Source of the DNA: Bacteroidales bacterium
GTDB lineage: Bacteria; Bacteroidota; Bacteroidia; Bacteroidales; UBA4417
DNA: 64,000 nucleotides
Assembly (NCBI GenBank): GCA_016707785.1
Contig: JADJGZ010000006.1
Location: 62,001 to 126,000 of the forward strand
Direction: 5' to 3'
Shown: positions 10,319 to 20,500 of the stretch, piece after piece
How positions within the stretch are numbered: the first letter of the stretch is position 1
Layout of the letters: each line of letters begins with the position of its first letter
Translations under genes and position numbers: made by a program
The notes under the pieces: model-generated
What the model was told of the DNA's origin: nothing
Databases searched by the model: none
Seen by the model: only the letters and a program-made list of their open reading frames with translations

Positions 10319-11476
10319 TCAATCGAACTTCAGGTGAATCTTTACCAATTCCGGCCTGTTTCCTGTGCGCATCGGGGGCCCCCAGCCACCATACCCTGAG
10401 GAAACATAAAAATGTGAATTCTCCTTTTGTTTGTATCCCCAGCTAACTTCATAGATAGCTTTGGTAATAAAGTTGAAAGGCCAAAGTTGACCATGATGTG
10501 TATGCCCTGATAATTGAAGATCAACACCCGCTTTGGCAACATCATCCAGCTTGAATGGCTGATGATCCATCATAATAATGGGTTTGGATGCATCAATCCC
10601 ATTCAATATCTGCGAAATCGATTTTCTTTCTTTACCACTAAATCTTGGTTTATCCCGATCGTCCCTGCCTGCCAGGTAAAAACTTTGATCTACTAATACA
10701 GCTGTATCCCGCAACAATTTGATATTATGTGCTTCCAGGTATTTAACTGCTTTCTCAGCACCTCCAATATATTCGTGATTACCTGTGATAGCATATACAC
10801 CCAGGGGAGCCTTCAATTGACTCAATGAAATTCCAAGGTCATGACGAATCACAGGTGCAAGGTCTTCATCTACCATATCTCCTGCAAAAAGTATCAGGTC
10901 TGGTTTGAGGGCATTGATGCGGTTAACCATTTTAAGGGTTCGTTTGGGCCCGACAAGTGTTCCCATATGAATATCAGACGCCAATACAATAGTGAGTTCT
11001 TTCCTGGTTCCGGCGACTTTGTTGATTTTTATAGATAATTCATTAACCCTTGGGTTCAAAGCATTTATAAAACCTGCAATTGCCACTCCTCCAACAAGTA
11101 TGATCACACCCTTAAATATCAAAAACCGGGTTTGGACCGGATCCTTTAACATGAAATCCGGATAAAAAGGAATGATCCAGTTAATGAGTCTGACGATGTC
11201 AATCACCAGAAGGGCCATCAGGAAATGGATCATGAGTCCGAGCCAGATAGCCCCAAGCCAATGAAAAGTATCGCTCACAGGGGAAAGCCAGATTCTCTCA
11301 AGAAAACGGGCAATGATATAGCTGGAAGCAAAAACCAGGAAAATCCAGGGGAAATAGGTTCTAATGCTGCTCCCGATTGGAATGGAAGCCATTGCCCTGC
11401 TATAGATGAAGTAATTAATGGCACTATATACAACGAGTACTACTGTTAGAAAAACTGCAAGCTGATAAGGACGCAT
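10319..11476 (-). CDS. Membrane-anchored metallophosphoesterase (YkuE/YaeI type)
   Basis: The frame is open from 11602, but I place the start at ATG 11476 (MRPYQLAVF) because a -7 box at 11585-11592 would otherwise lie inside the gene. This gives 385 residues. The first about 150 residues carry four hydrophobic segments. The catalytic domain has all the metal-binding blocks: LASDIHMG (DxH), FAGDMVDE (GDxxD), ITGNHEYIG (GNHE) and SGHTHHGQ (GHTH). Members with this layout hydrolyse phosphoesters at the membrane, some acting on lipid A or UDP-sugar lipids; the substrate here is unknown. It is followed closely by ogt. Confidence 0.88.
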   Translation of the reverse strand: MRPYQLAVFLTVVLVVYSAINYFIYSRAMASIPIGSSIRTYFPWIFLVFASSYIIARFLERIWLSPVSDTFHWLGAIWLGLMIHFLMALLVIDIVRLINWIIPFYPDFMLKDPVQTRFLIFKGVIILVGGVAIAGFINALNPRVNELSIKINKVAGTRKELTIVLASDIHMGTLVGPKRTLKMVNRINALKPDLILFAGDMVDEDLAPVIRHDLGISLSQLKAPLGVYAITGNHEYIGGAEKAVKYLEAHNIKLLRDTAVLVDQSFYLAGRDDRDKPRFSGKERKSISQILNGIDASKPIIMMDHQPFKLDDVAKAGVDLQLSGHTHHGQLWPFNFITKAIYEVSWGYKQKENSHFYVSSGYGGWGPPMRTGNRPELVKIHLKFD

Positions 11477-11584
11477 TGAAAGAGGTGTTGAATGGTTAGG
11501 TTTGAATTTCCCGGGAATTGAATCCAGAATAGGGTTATTTGATTTTAGAATATTTATGAAACCATGGCAAACTATAATTGTTCG

Positions 11585-11592
11585 CAAAGGTA
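11585..11592 (-). promoter_or_regulatory. -7 box for the metallophosphoesterase (minus strand)
   Basis: On the minus strand this reads TACCTTTG. Transcription would begin near 11578, downstream of the frame's first ATG at 11602, which supports translation from 11476. Confidence 0.55.
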
Positions 11593-11611
11593 GTGTAAGC
11601 AAATGAATTCT

Positions 11612-11619
11612 TAACTTTG
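11612..11619 (+). promoter_or_regulatory. -7 box for the secreted protein at 11673
   Basis: TAACTTTG matches TAnnTTTG and sits 53 bases before the ATG. It is 20 bases from the opposing minus-strand box, so the two promoters are divergent and partly share DNA. Confidence 0.55.
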
Positions 11620-11672
11620 CACCATCAGGTTAAAGCCCTTTGGTAACTGATATTCACCGGATATTCAAATAA

Positions 11673-12875
11673 ATGAAAAACATGCGCTTTTTTTTGGCAT
11701 TCAGAAAGTTATTATTGGTTCTTCCACTCCTTTCAACACTTTCAGTATTTTCCCAGGCTGTGATCTATTCAGAGGACTTTGAAAGTGCCTCCCAGCCATT
11801 GAATGGATTCCTGCTTTCAAATCTGGACCAGGGAATTGTATCTGAAACTGGTTGGACTACCCTTACTGACAGTGCATGGGTTATTCGTTCATTATCTGCT
11901 TTCAATACCCGGGCAGCTGTCGCTACTTCCGTTTATGAGCCTGCATCAGAAGCCAATGACTGGATGATCACGCCGGCTATCCTTATAGGGAAAGCCAGTC
12001 GTCTGAGCTGGGATGCTGTTTCCTTAACTGCAGCGAAACCAGATTCATACAAGGTGTATGTTTCTACTTCTGATCAAAGTGTCAACGGTTGTTTATTGAA
12101 CTTCCATGTACTCGAAATTTTAAATGAAAATTCCGGAGGTTTTACGCATCTTGAAGTCGACCTTGCATCACTGGGCTTTGAAAATCAGGTGGTTTATATC
12201 GGTTTCCAATTAAGTACAATCGGAGGAGGAGATAAGCTTGCCTTAGATAATATACAGGTAATGGATGATTCAATTCAATCTACTGTCAACCTTACTTTTA
12301 AAGTGGATATGTCAAAATATATCAATTCCGGCAATTTTAATCCTGCCACCGACACTGTGGATATTGCAGGAAGTTTCAATGCCTGGGATGGCACCCGTCA
12401 TATTATGACCATGGATCCTGAATCAGATTCCACCAGGTATACAATCACGATCCCTGGATTCTTTGATGGAAATAGTATTGAATTCAAATTTCGGATTAAT
12501 AGCTCATGGAATGATACAGCAGTTGAATTTCCCTATGGTGGCCCAAATCGTCAGTGGAAAATTCAACATGGCTTATACACTTATACTGCCTTTTACAACG
12601 AACAAGGCATCGTTTCCGGAATTGATGATCTGCAGCTGATAGTTGAAAAATTCCTGGTTTTTCCAAATCCTGCTGAGCAATGGGTGAGATTTAGTTGCCC
12701 TGATGCGGTGAATAAAATTTCAGTTCTGGGAATGAATGGAGTCGTTGTACAAGAATTGTTTCATACCAAAGGAATCCAGGAAGTGAATATTTCAGATTTT
12801 TCCCCCGGATACTACTTGATCGTTTTCTATCAGAATTCCAACCGATTGGCTGTCAGAAAATTGATGATCAAGTAG
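11673..12875 (+). CDS. Secreted choice-of-anchor J / carbohydrate-module protein with T9SS tail
   Basis: 400 residues. A signal peptide (ends about LSVFSQA) is followed by a choice-of-anchor J (cleaved-adhesin-like) domain at about 28-200 (begins VIYSEDFESAS, contains NDWMITPAI and GGDKLALDNIQV). Next is a beta-sandwich at about 205-310 resembling starch- or glycogen-binding modules (FKVDMSKYINSG, VDIAGSFNAWDG, IEFKFRINSSW). The end is a type A T9SS sorting domain (FLVFPNPAEQWVRFS ... GYYLIVFYQNSN). The protein is predicted to be exported by the T9SS and kept at the surface, perhaps binding glycans. No enzyme motif is seen. A second ATG at 11682 (MRFFLAF) is possible. Confidence 0.85.
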   Translation: MKNMRFFLAFRKLLLVLPLLSTLSVFSQAVIYSEDFESASQPLNGFLLSNLDQGIVSETGWTTLTDSAWVIRSLSAFNTRAAVATSVYEPASEANDWMITPAILIGKASRLSWDAVSLTAAKPDSYKVYVSTSDQSVNGCLLNFHVLEILNENSGGFTHLEVDLASLGFENQVVYIGFQLSTIGGGDKLALDNIQVMDDSIQSTVNLTFKVDMSKYINSGNFNPATDTVDIAGSFNAWDGTRHIMTMDPESDSTRYTITIPGFFDGNSIEFKFRINSSWNDTAVEFPYGGPNRQWKIQHGLYTYTAFYNEQGIVSGIDDLQLIVEKFLVFPNPAEQWVRFSCPDAVNKISVLGMNGVVVQELFHTKGIQEVNISDFSPGYYLIVFYQNSNRLAVRKLMIK

Positions 12876-12891
12876 TTTTATCCTCCAAATT

Positions 12892-13350
12892 CTACTGATT
12901 TTTCATCCATTCAAATACCTGGTAATGCTCGCCGTTCATACCCATGGCAGTATATACCTGCTGTGCCCGGTGATTGCTCCGGTCGACGTATAATCTTAAT
13001 CCCCCGATTTCCGGGTTGTTACTCACTTCTTCAAGAAGGTATTGATACATTGCCCTGAAAACCCCCTTCTTTCTGAAAGCCGGGACTACGTAAACGGATT
13101 GTATCCAAAGGATGGTAGAATTTCTCCAATCGCTCCATTCCGGAGTAACCATCAATGAACCAACTATTTCCTCTCCAACTTCAGCAAGCAGGTACCTGCC
13201 CTTGGATGGATCATGAAACACAGCCTGTACACCTTTCATGGTAATATCAGGTGTAAGAATAATGTTCTCTGTTTCTAATGCCATTTGTAGTTGAAACTCC
13301 ATGATAGTTATACTATTCTCGGTTTTGGCAGGATATATTTGTAGTTCCAT
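12892..13350 (-). CDS. GNAT-family N-acetyltransferase
   Basis: 152 residues covering one GNAT fold. The core includes LAEVGEEIVGSLMV (beta4), ILWIQSVYVVPAFRKKGVFRAMY (acetyl-CoA binding, with the R/Q-x-x-G-x-G/A type loop as RKKGVF) and LRLYVDRSNHRAQQVYTAMGM (the C-terminal segment). It transfers an acetyl group from acetyl-CoA to an amine; the substrate cannot be told. It is convergent with the T9SS gene at 11673 (16-base gap) and divergent from the purF-like gene, with its own -7 box at 13446-13453. Confidence 0.85.
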   Translation of the reverse strand: MELQIYPAKTENSITIMEFQLQMALETENIILTPDITMKGVQAVFHDPSKGRYLLAEVGEEIVGSLMVTPEWSDWRNSTILWIQSVYVVPAFRKKGVFRAMYQYLLEEVSNNPEIGGLRLYVDRSNHRAQQVYTAMGMNGEHYQVFEWMKNQ

Positions 13351-13417
13351 TTGATTGAATTCTAAAGATGTAATGAAAAGGAAATAAAGTTATGCCTATC
13401 CCAAGGGGGGAAATGCT

Positions 13418-13425
13418 TATTTTTG
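13418..13425 (+). promoter_or_regulatory. -7 box for the purF-type gene
   Basis: TATTTTTG fits TAnnTTTG, 55 bases before the ATG at 13481. Confidence 0.6.
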
Positions 13426-13445
13426 CAGCCTCAAATGAGCTACCT

Positions 13446-13453
13446 CAAAGGTA
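13446..13453 (-). promoter_or_regulatory. -7 box for the GNAT gene (minus strand)
   Basis: Read on the minus strand it is TACCTTTG. It lies downstream of the plus-strand box at 13418-13425, so the two transcripts start toward and across each other before diverging, an overlapping face-to-face arrangement. Confidence 0.5.
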
Positions 13454-13480
13454 GAAATTCTAATTCATACCGGTAATCCA

Positions 13481-15382
13481 ATGAGTGAACAAATTAAGCA
13501 TGAATGCGGCATTGCCCTGATCCGATTGCTCAAACCTCTTGAATACTACTATGCCCGGTATGGCACAAATTTATATGGTATCAACAAGTTACATCTCCTG
13601 ATGGAGAAGCAGCATAACCGTGGGCAAGATGGAGCTGGGGTTGCTGCCATTAAACTCGATGTCCTCCCGGGGAATAAATATATCTACAGGCTCAGATCCA
13701 ATGCCTCCGGACCTATTGATGATATTTTCAAACAGATATATAAACCTTTTCAACAGTTAGTCGACCAGAAATCGGACAGGATTGATGATTCCACCTGGTT
13801 GAAAAAGCATGTGGATTTTGCCGGCGAGCTATTTCTTGGTCACCTCAGGTATGGAACTTTCGGGAAGAACAATATTGAAAATCTTCATCCTGTAGTTCGA
13901 TTCAATAACTGGATGACCCGTAACCTGGTTCTGGCCGGGAATTTCAATATGACCAATGTCGAAGAGCTGTTTCAGCGATTGGTGGAATACGGGCAATATC
14001 CTGTAGAAACCAGCGACACTGTTACTGTTTTAGAGAAGATCGGGCATGTACTGGATCAAACCAATGAGGAACTTTATCGTCATTTCAAGGACAAAGGATA
14101 TACCAAAGAACAAAGTACCCAACTGATTGCAAATAGCCTCGATGTTGAAACCATCCTGAAGAAAGCTTCGCGAAATTGGGATGGAGGTTATGCAATGGCT
14201 GGAATGTTTGGCCATGGAGATGCTTTTGTGTTGCGTGACCCCAACGGTATTCGACCGGCTTTCTGGTATAAGGATGATGAAATTGTTGTAGCTGCCTCCG
14301 AAAGGCCTGTTATCCAGACTGCCTTCAATGTTGATTTTGACCAGATCCATGAACTAAAACCCGGCCATGCCTTGATTATCAGGAAAAACGGGGAAGCAAA
14401 GGAGGAGATGATCAATCAGCCCGGAGAAAGAAAAGCTTGCTCCTTTGAAAGGATTTATTTCAGCCGGGGAACAGATAAGGAAATCTACTTGGAACGTAAG
14501 CGTTTAGGGCATTTACTTACTAAGAGTATCCTTAGAGAAGTTGATTATGACCTTAAGAATACTGTATTTTCCTATATTCCAAATACTGCTGCATCCGCAT
14601 TTTATGGCCTCGTTGAGGAACTTGTTAAAGTATGCGACGATATTATTAAAGATAAAATACTGGAGTCAAAGGATCACATAAGTAAAGAATTACTTGATGA
14701 GATTTTTAGTCTGAAGCCCCGAATGGAAAAGGTTGCGGTAAAGGATATCAAACTCAGGACATTCATCACCCAGGATTCACAACGCGACGATCTTGTTGCG
14801 CATGTGTATGATGTAACCTATGGCACTGTTCGAAAAGGCCTGGATAACCTGGTTGTGGTTGATGATTCGATTGTGAGAGGAACAACACTCAAAAAAAGTA
14901 TTATCAGGATTTTAGACAGGCTGGGACCAAAGAAGATCGTTATTGCATCCTCAGCACCTCAGATCAGGTATCCCGATTGTTATGGGATTGATATGGCCAA
15001 GATTACAGATTTCATCGCCTTCAACGCTGCAATTGAATTATTGAAAGAGACCCGTCAAGGGCATATCCTTAATGATGTCTACAAGAAATGCAAAGCTCAG
15101 GATTATGCTCCCAAGGAAGAAGTTATCAATCATGTGAAAGAGATTTATGCCCCTTTCACGGATCAACAAATTGCTGATAAGGTTTCTCAGTTGGTTACTC
15201 CTATGAATTGTAATGCAAAAGTCGCGATAGTTTATCAGTCCATTGAAAACCTGCATGAAGCCATTCCTCAACATACCGGTGATTGGTATTTCACAGGAGA
15301 TTACCCTACCCCTGGTGGTAACAAAGTTGTGAACCGTTCCTTTATTAATTATATAGAAGGCAGAAACGAAAGAGCTTACTGA
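13481..15382 (+). CDS. purF: Amidophosphoribosyltransferase, long Bacteroidota form
   Basis: 633 residues, longer than the usual about 500 of PurF. Cys9 in KHECGIALI is the expected N-terminal nucleophile once an eight-residue leader is removed, followed by the class II glutaminase motifs (HNRGQDGAG, HLRYGTFGKNN, GNFNMTN, DPNGIRPAFW). The phosphoribosyltransferase half carries the PRPP loop VVVDDSIVRGTT at 458-469 and ends in SAPQIRYPDCYGIDM. It makes 5-phosphoribosylamine from PRPP and glutamine, the first step of purine synthesis. Extra residues sit between the two halves (KDKILESKDHISKELLDE) and at the C-terminus, a pattern known from a second Bacteroidota paralogue, so the housekeeping purF may lie elsewhere. 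It has its own promoter and terminator. Confidence 0.85.
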   Translation: MSEQIKHECGIALIRLLKPLEYYYARYGTNLYGINKLHLLMEKQHNRGQDGAGVAAIKLDVLPGNKYIYRLRSNASGPIDDIFKQIYKPFQQLVDQKSDRIDDSTWLKKHVDFAGELFLGHLRYGTFGKNNIENLHPVVRFNNWMTRNLVLAGNFNMTNVEELFQRLVEYGQYPVETSDTVTVLEKIGHVLDQTNEELYRHFKDKGYTKEQSTQLIANSLDVETILKKASRNWDGGYAMAGMFGHGDAFVLRDPNGIRPAFWYKDDEIVVAASERPVIQTAFNVDFDQIHELKPGHALIIRKNGEAKEEMINQPGERKACSFERIYFSRGTDKEIYLERKRLGHLLTKSILREVDYDLKNTVFSYIPNTAASAFYGLVEELVKVCDDIIKDKILESKDHISKELLDEIFSLKPRMEKVAVKDIKLRTFITQDSQRDDLVAHVYDVTYGTVRKGLDNLVVVDDSIVRGTTLKKSIIRILDRLGPKKIVIASSAPQIRYPDCYGIDMAKITDFIAFNAAIELLKETRQGHILNDVYKKCKAQDYAPKEEVINHVKEIYAPFTDQQIADKVSQLVTPMNCNAKVAIVYQSIENLHEAIPQHTGDWYFTGDYPTPGGNKVVNRSFINYIEGRNERAY

Positions 15383-15401
15383 TCTCAACCCCTAAAAAAT
15401 G

Positions 15402-15446
15402 TAAGGCTGCCATTCTTCCTTTGACAAAGGAATATTGGCAGCCTTA
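15402..15446. terminator. Terminator between convergent purF-type and HIT genes
   Basis: An 11-bp stem (TAAGGCTGCCA / TGGCAGCCTTA) with a second inner stem (TTCCTTT / AAAGGAA) lies between the two stops. T- and A-rich flanks suggest it works in both directions. Confidence 0.75.
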
Positions 15447-15479
15447 ATTTATTAGTGTTAAACTATATGGTTGTTATTT

Positions 15480-15875
15480 CTAAGAAAAATTTGCTTTTAT
15501 CTTTTCAGCCAGATCATTCATTTCATCAGCGGGAAGTTGAAGTTTCGGCCGGCTGAAATTAATATCATCCATACTGTTTAAAGGAATCAGGTGTATATGG
15601 GCATGTGGGACTTCAAGTCCGATAACCGCAACTCCAACTCGTAAACAAGGCACACTTTTCTTAATTGCTTTGGCCACGCGCATGGCAAAACTCCATAACA
15701 ACTGGTGTTGAGTCTCTTCCAGATCAAAAATATAATCCACCTCTTTTTTGGGAATTACAAGGGTATGACCTGGTGCTAAGGGACTAATATCCAAAAATGC
15801 AAAGAAATTTTCATCCTCCGCGATCTTGTATGAAGGTATTTCTCCTGTTGCGATTCTTGAAAAAATGCTTGCCAT
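15480..15875 (-). CDS. HIT-family nucleotide hydrolase (HINT-like)
   Basis: 131 residues. The histidine triad is intact as HAHIHLIP (His91, His93, His95), with the upstream family motifs FSRIATGEIPSYKI and LDISPLAPGHTLVIPK. Such proteins hydrolyse AMP-lysine, AMP-NH2 or similar adenylated small molecules. It starts 10 bases after the greA stop on the same strand, so the pair is almost certainly one operon, an arrangement often seen in this phylum. Confidence 0.93.
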   Translation of the reverse strand: MASIFSRIATGEIPSYKIAEDENFFAFLDISPLAPGHTLVIPKKEVDYIFDLEETQHQLLWSFAMRVAKAIKKSVPCLRVGVAVIGLEVPHAHIHLIPLNSMDDINFSRPKLQLPADEMNDLAEKIKANFS

Positions 15876-15885
15876 AACCTGATCG

Positions 15886-16365
15886 TTAGGATTTTACATT
15901 TATCTCCATGATTTCAAATGTGATCTTTCCTGCCGGTATCGCAATTTCTACGGTATCACCGACCATTTTACCCAGAAGCCCATGAGCAATGGGAGAATTC
16001 ACAGAAAGTTTGGCAGATTTAAGATCAGCTTCATTCTCTGGAACAAGAGTATAAGTCATCTCCGTATTGGTTTTCAGGTTTTTGATTTTGACAGTCGACA
16101 AAATCAGAACCCTGGAATTGTCCAACTTTGATTCATCAATTAACCGGGCATTACGAATGAGATCCTGGACTTTGGAAATACGCATCTCAAGCATACCTTG
16201 TGCATTTTTTGCAGCATCATATTCTGCATTTTCTGAAAGGTCGCCTTTATCCCTGGCTTCGGCAATCTGTTGGGAGATATTAGGTCTCTCCACATTCACC
16301 AGATGCTCCATTTCTGTTTTTAATTTTTCCAGTCCTTCTTTCGTATAGTACTTGATGTCAGTCAT
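15886..16365 (-). CDS. greA: Transcription elongation factor GreA
   Basis: The frame is open to 16389 but the family N-terminus (DIKYYTKEGLEKLK) fits a start at ATG 16365, giving 159 residues. The N-terminal coiled coil contains ARDKGDLSENAEYDAAKNAQ, with the acidic tip (D, E) that enters the RNA polymerase secondary channel. The C-terminal domain has SPIAHGLLGKMVGDTVEI. GreA stimulates cleavage of backtracked transcripts. It is the first gene of a greA-HIT operon. Confidence 0.95.
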   Translation of the reverse strand: MTDIKYYTKEGLEKLKTEMEHLVNVERPNISQQIAEARDKGDLSENAEYDAAKNAQGMLEMRISKVQDLIRNARLIDESKLDNSRVLILSTVKIKNLKTNTEMTYTLVPENEADLKSAKLSVNSPIAHGLLGKMVGDTVEIAIPAGKITFEIMEINVKS

Positions 16366-16401
16366 AGGTATTGCAGTTGTGAAGTTCAAAATAAGAGAAA
16401 A

Positions 16402-16425
16402 AGACCCTTTTTAGCAAAGGGTCCT
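16402..16425 (-). terminator. Terminator after the PorV-like gene or before greA
   Basis: A stem (GACCCTTT / AAAGGGTC) followed by a T run on the minus strand lies between greA and the PorV-like gene. On the minus strand it is downstream of the PorV-like stop, so it should end that operon. Confidence 0.65.
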
Positions 16426-16477
16426 TTTAGGAAATACGAATTAGCTTTCCGGGATTGGCTACCCGGTATCGTCAGGG

Positions 16478-17533
16478 TTAGAAGCTCAAGCGGGCAGCAA
16501 TGGTATGTGAACCCTGGAAGGGATCAGTTGCCCTGTATGAATAGTCTACTGAGAAAATGGATCCTTTTTCCTTATTCAAAGGTACCTGAACAGATAAACC
16601 TGCGCTTGGACCTGTAAATACGGTTGTACGATCAACATCACTGGAGATACCTTCTTCGTAAGTATATCCACCACGGAGCATCAGGTAATTCTTCAATTCA
16701 TACTCTGCACCAAGAACATACTGATCCTTGTAGAATGAATTGGAAATAAATGCACCAGCAAGGCTTAAACTATGCAGATCGTTGAATATAAACCTATAAG
16801 AGGCTCCAATGTTCAATTGTGAGGGAAGTTCGAAATCGGCAGAACGTTGTTCAAGCGTGAACATACTTTCCTGTCCGGGAAGGAAGCTACGGATGGATAA
16901 ACCATCACCCCTGAAACGCATGGTGGGTCCAATGTTCTTTAAGGAAATACCGAATTTGATATTTTCCTTTTCACCTGTTACATATTGAATACCAGCATCA
17001 ATAGCCACACCCGCTGCGCTAACATCACTGATGGATTCGGAGATAATCTTCAGGTTGAATCCACCATAAATACTGTTAGAGAATGCTTTTGCGTAAGCAA
17101 TGTTGATATTCATATAGTTTGGAGAAAATGTACCGATACCACCTTCAGGAAGTTCTGTAGTAGTAATGGGTAGGTCACCAAATTTCAGCGACATCATGGA
17201 AAGGCCTAATACACCGGCATCACCTACCTTTTGAGCAAGCCCAAAGGTATTGATGTTAATATCTGACCCTTTGAGCCATTGTGTATGGCTGAAAATAAGC
17301 TCACTTTTTTGAGTGAAGGCAAGCCCTGCAATGTTAGTATACATTGATTCAAGACCATAGCAGTTGGCAATGTTTACTCCTCCCCAACCGGAACTTCTTG
17401 CCCATGGATTGATCAGTAGCTCAGATGCTCCTGCCTGGCCAGAACGGTCCTTGTTACCCGCATATGAGAGCGCCGGAATGAGCAATGCTCCTGACAGAAG
17501 TATGGCCAATGTTGACTTATATATGTTTTTCAT
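16478..17533 (-). CDS. PorV/PorQ-family outer-membrane beta-barrel protein
   Basis: 351 residues with a signal peptide (ends LIPALSYAG). The start of the mature part (GQAGASELLINPWARSSG, then ESMYTNIAGLAF) is typical of the PorV/PorQ group, followed by about fourteen alternating beta-strands ending in a terminal aromatic (AARLSF). PorV-type proteins are T9SS shuttle or attachment components. This one is more likely an operon-specific relative than the canonical PorV, which is inference from its position as the last gene of a TonB-receptor operon. Gap to the upstream gene is 37 bases. Confidence 0.8.
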   Translation of the reverse strand: MKNIYKSTLAILLSGALLIPALSYAGNKDRSGQAGASELLINPWARSSGWGGVNIANCYGLESMYTNIAGLAFTQKSELIFSHTQWLKGSDININTFGLAQKVGDAGVLGLSMMSLKFGDLPITTTELPEGGIGTFSPNYMNINIAYAKAFSNSIYGGFNLKIISESISDVSAAGVAIDAGIQYVTGEKENIKFGISLKNIGPTMRFRGDGLSIRSFLPGQESMFTLEQRSADFELPSQLNIGASYRFIFNDLHSLSLAGAFISNSFYKDQYVLGAEYELKNYLMLRGGYTYEEGISSDVDRTTVFTGPSAGLSVQVPLNKEKGSIFSVDYSYRATDPFQGSHTIAARLSF

Positions 17534-17570
17534 GTTCAGTCTTTTTTTAAGTTGTTACCAGTGATTACTG

Positions 17571-20500
17571 TTAGAAAGCATTTAAGTCGATAGGACGCAT
17601 TGCACCAAACCATTTGATCACTTTTTCCCCGACTTCAGGAACCTTTACATGGATGATATAAACACCGCCAGCAACCGGAATCCCTGCAAAATTCTTAAGA
17701 TCCCAGTCAATGTATGTTTTAGATTCATCCTTATTAAAGGTACGGATCACTGAACCGCCTGTTGAATAAATAGTAATGGTACAACGTTGAGGTAAGTTCA
17801 CAATCTTGACCCTGTTATCCAACTGGTTCACTTCGTAAGGGGAGTAACCATTGTAAGGATTTGGGACAATATTGATTTTGTCCAGATCGCTGACTGATTT
17901 TTCAGTTGAGTCAGTAACTGTGGTAACAGCTTTAGTACTGAAGTTATACATTGGCCAGAAGTTATTCTGGTTATGATTGGCAACAAACTCGCCAGTCATA
18001 GGTTCTGAATAATATCGGGCATAAGGCTTGGTAATTCTCAGTTTGATTTTTACATCACTGGATAGCCATGGAGATGCTGGATTAGCCATTGGAATACTTG
18101 TCCACATTGCATTTCCAAACAAATAGGCCCTGAGCTGTTTTGCATATACAGCTACAGTGAAGGCTCTCTTCATCTCTTTTACAAAGAAGGCTCCGGCATC
18201 ATAAGCAGGGAAGTTAAGATCTGCAGCTTTAATAGGTGAAGTAGGAGGTAAGGAAATACGATTTTCTTTACCGGAAGTATGGCTCATGATATAGAGATAA
18301 TGTTTTCCTCCAAATACAGCTCTACCCTGATCATCGAATACCGTTGAAGTTGGATTAAAGATCATATCATTACCGTTATCGTCTGTTAGATGTGAGTCTT
18401 CTCCGAAAATCATATTGAGGCGTTCTCCGGTTTCAATATTGATGGCATAACCTGGGAACCAACCCATTCCATGAGTAGAGATATAATCAGAATTCATGGC
18501 AGGATCTGTATTTGAAACATTGGTATCACCTTCCTGGTTAACAGAACGATGGGCGCGGAGGTCAAATTGTTTGGCATTGCCTTCAGCAAGATCAGAATAT
18601 GGGCACATTTCAATGACCGGACAACGGGTCCATTTCGTTTTATCGTCAGTGAATACAATATCCACACTGGCAAGATCAGAGAAATAACTACTATTCTTCG
18701 AGAGTTTGGCAATGGGCTCACCGTAAGCCAGACCGGCAGTATCCTGCTTTGAAGAAGCTACCAGGAGATAAGGTGACCAAGTCCCACCTAACAATTTCTC
18801 ATAATTCTGATCAGGGTCAAATGGTTTATCCGGGGCATCCCAGTCATTTTCCCTGGCATCATCCGCAGTTTGATTCCCTGAACGTATCCAGTTTAATGCT
18901 CCACCACCATCAATATCAGGAATAAAGAACAACCAGGGGTTCTCAGGATCAGCGTATTCTACACTGCCTTCCTGTATTCCATTATTTGGAAGAATCGGAG
19001 CGTATTTTCCACTCTCAGGTTCATAAATGCCAGGATATAAGGTTTGACTCATCATTACTGACAATCCAAGATCGATAAATAACTGTTCATTTTGAAGGTC
19101 AATAGTTGTATCCGATCTGTAAACAGTTCCTGTCTCGTTATCAATAAGCCTCCAGCGTGTTGTTGGCATGGCTGTATCACGCGATCCAACCGGAACCAGT
19201 ATACTGAACATTGAATCAAGTGCTACAGTATAATTTCCATCTTTTACATTTAAAGGATCAATAACTTTTACTTTAATCGGACCCGATCCTAATTTATAAG
19301 TGGCATTGTAAGCAATCGGGTAATTAGGGCTACCATAAACATTGATGGAATCTGCAGGGCTCTTACTGAGGATTTCAGCAATAGTTGCATCGGAAAGTTC
19401 AAGAATATTTCCACCATTACCTTGTCCGGAAGTTCTCGTAATCTCCACTTCCTGTCCATAATCACCCTTGAAAGCAACTGGTCCTATAGGAACATGGGGA
19501 ATTCCGGTGTATACCTTGATATTCTTTCTTCCTGGTAAATAAGGTTGCTTTTGACCATTCAGGTTTTCTGCAACTGTGGGAATAAAGTCCTTGTAGTTGT
19601 TATGAGCATAAGCAACGGCCAGGTAATAATACTGGATATGGTTTACAAGGTCATTTCCGGTGAAGGCATCTTTTGTTAACTCAAAAGAGTGAACAATACC
19701 CTGGTTGGATCCATTAACTTCTTCAGTGGGTACACTTGCACCAAGCAACTGGTCAAATGTGAAATTAACAAGGCGTGAAACTCCGTTTTTGACATCACAC
19801 TGGAATACTTGCCTGGCAAGTTCATCATTTTCAATGTCAGCAATTGTAACATTGGAATTCTTCAGCTGGTATACTTTATAACCTTCGAACTTGTAATAAG
19901 GATCCCATATCTCTCCTGGAGGAGGTTGGATACGTGGGTCAAGTTCAGCATATCCTTCATGGAAGTTATTACCAGCATCGTTAGCTTTCCTGTTGGAAAT
20001 ATAGACGATGAGTTTATTCTCAAGTTCACGGATAGTAAGGTCAGGAGCATTAGGACCTGAAATAACTTTGAAGCAGTTGTCAAACAACATCTGGCATTTA
20101 TCATCAACTGACTGAAGGAGTTTAACTGAGGCTTCAGGTCCGCCGGAAACGGCACGAGCCCATGGAATACCAACAGTGATGTAGTTCACAGCACCCGGTT
20201 CAAGAGTGAAGGGTCCGGCAGATTCCATGAAACGTCTGTCCTGTGGTTGGTTACCTGCGGTTACTTCAGTCCATTTCTTTGGATTTGGAACTAAACCCCT
20301 GGTTCCCCAGTTACATATATCAGTTTCATTTGGGAACATGAAATAACAGGCAGGACCGGTAGCACCTGAAGAAACATGGGCATTTCCGCCATATAACATC
20401 TGAGTATTGTCACGCCAGAATCCACGAAGGAATTGGTAATACTGTGATGCTACATCCGGATCCCACATATAGGAAGGTACTCCTGAGTTACTATTATTAT

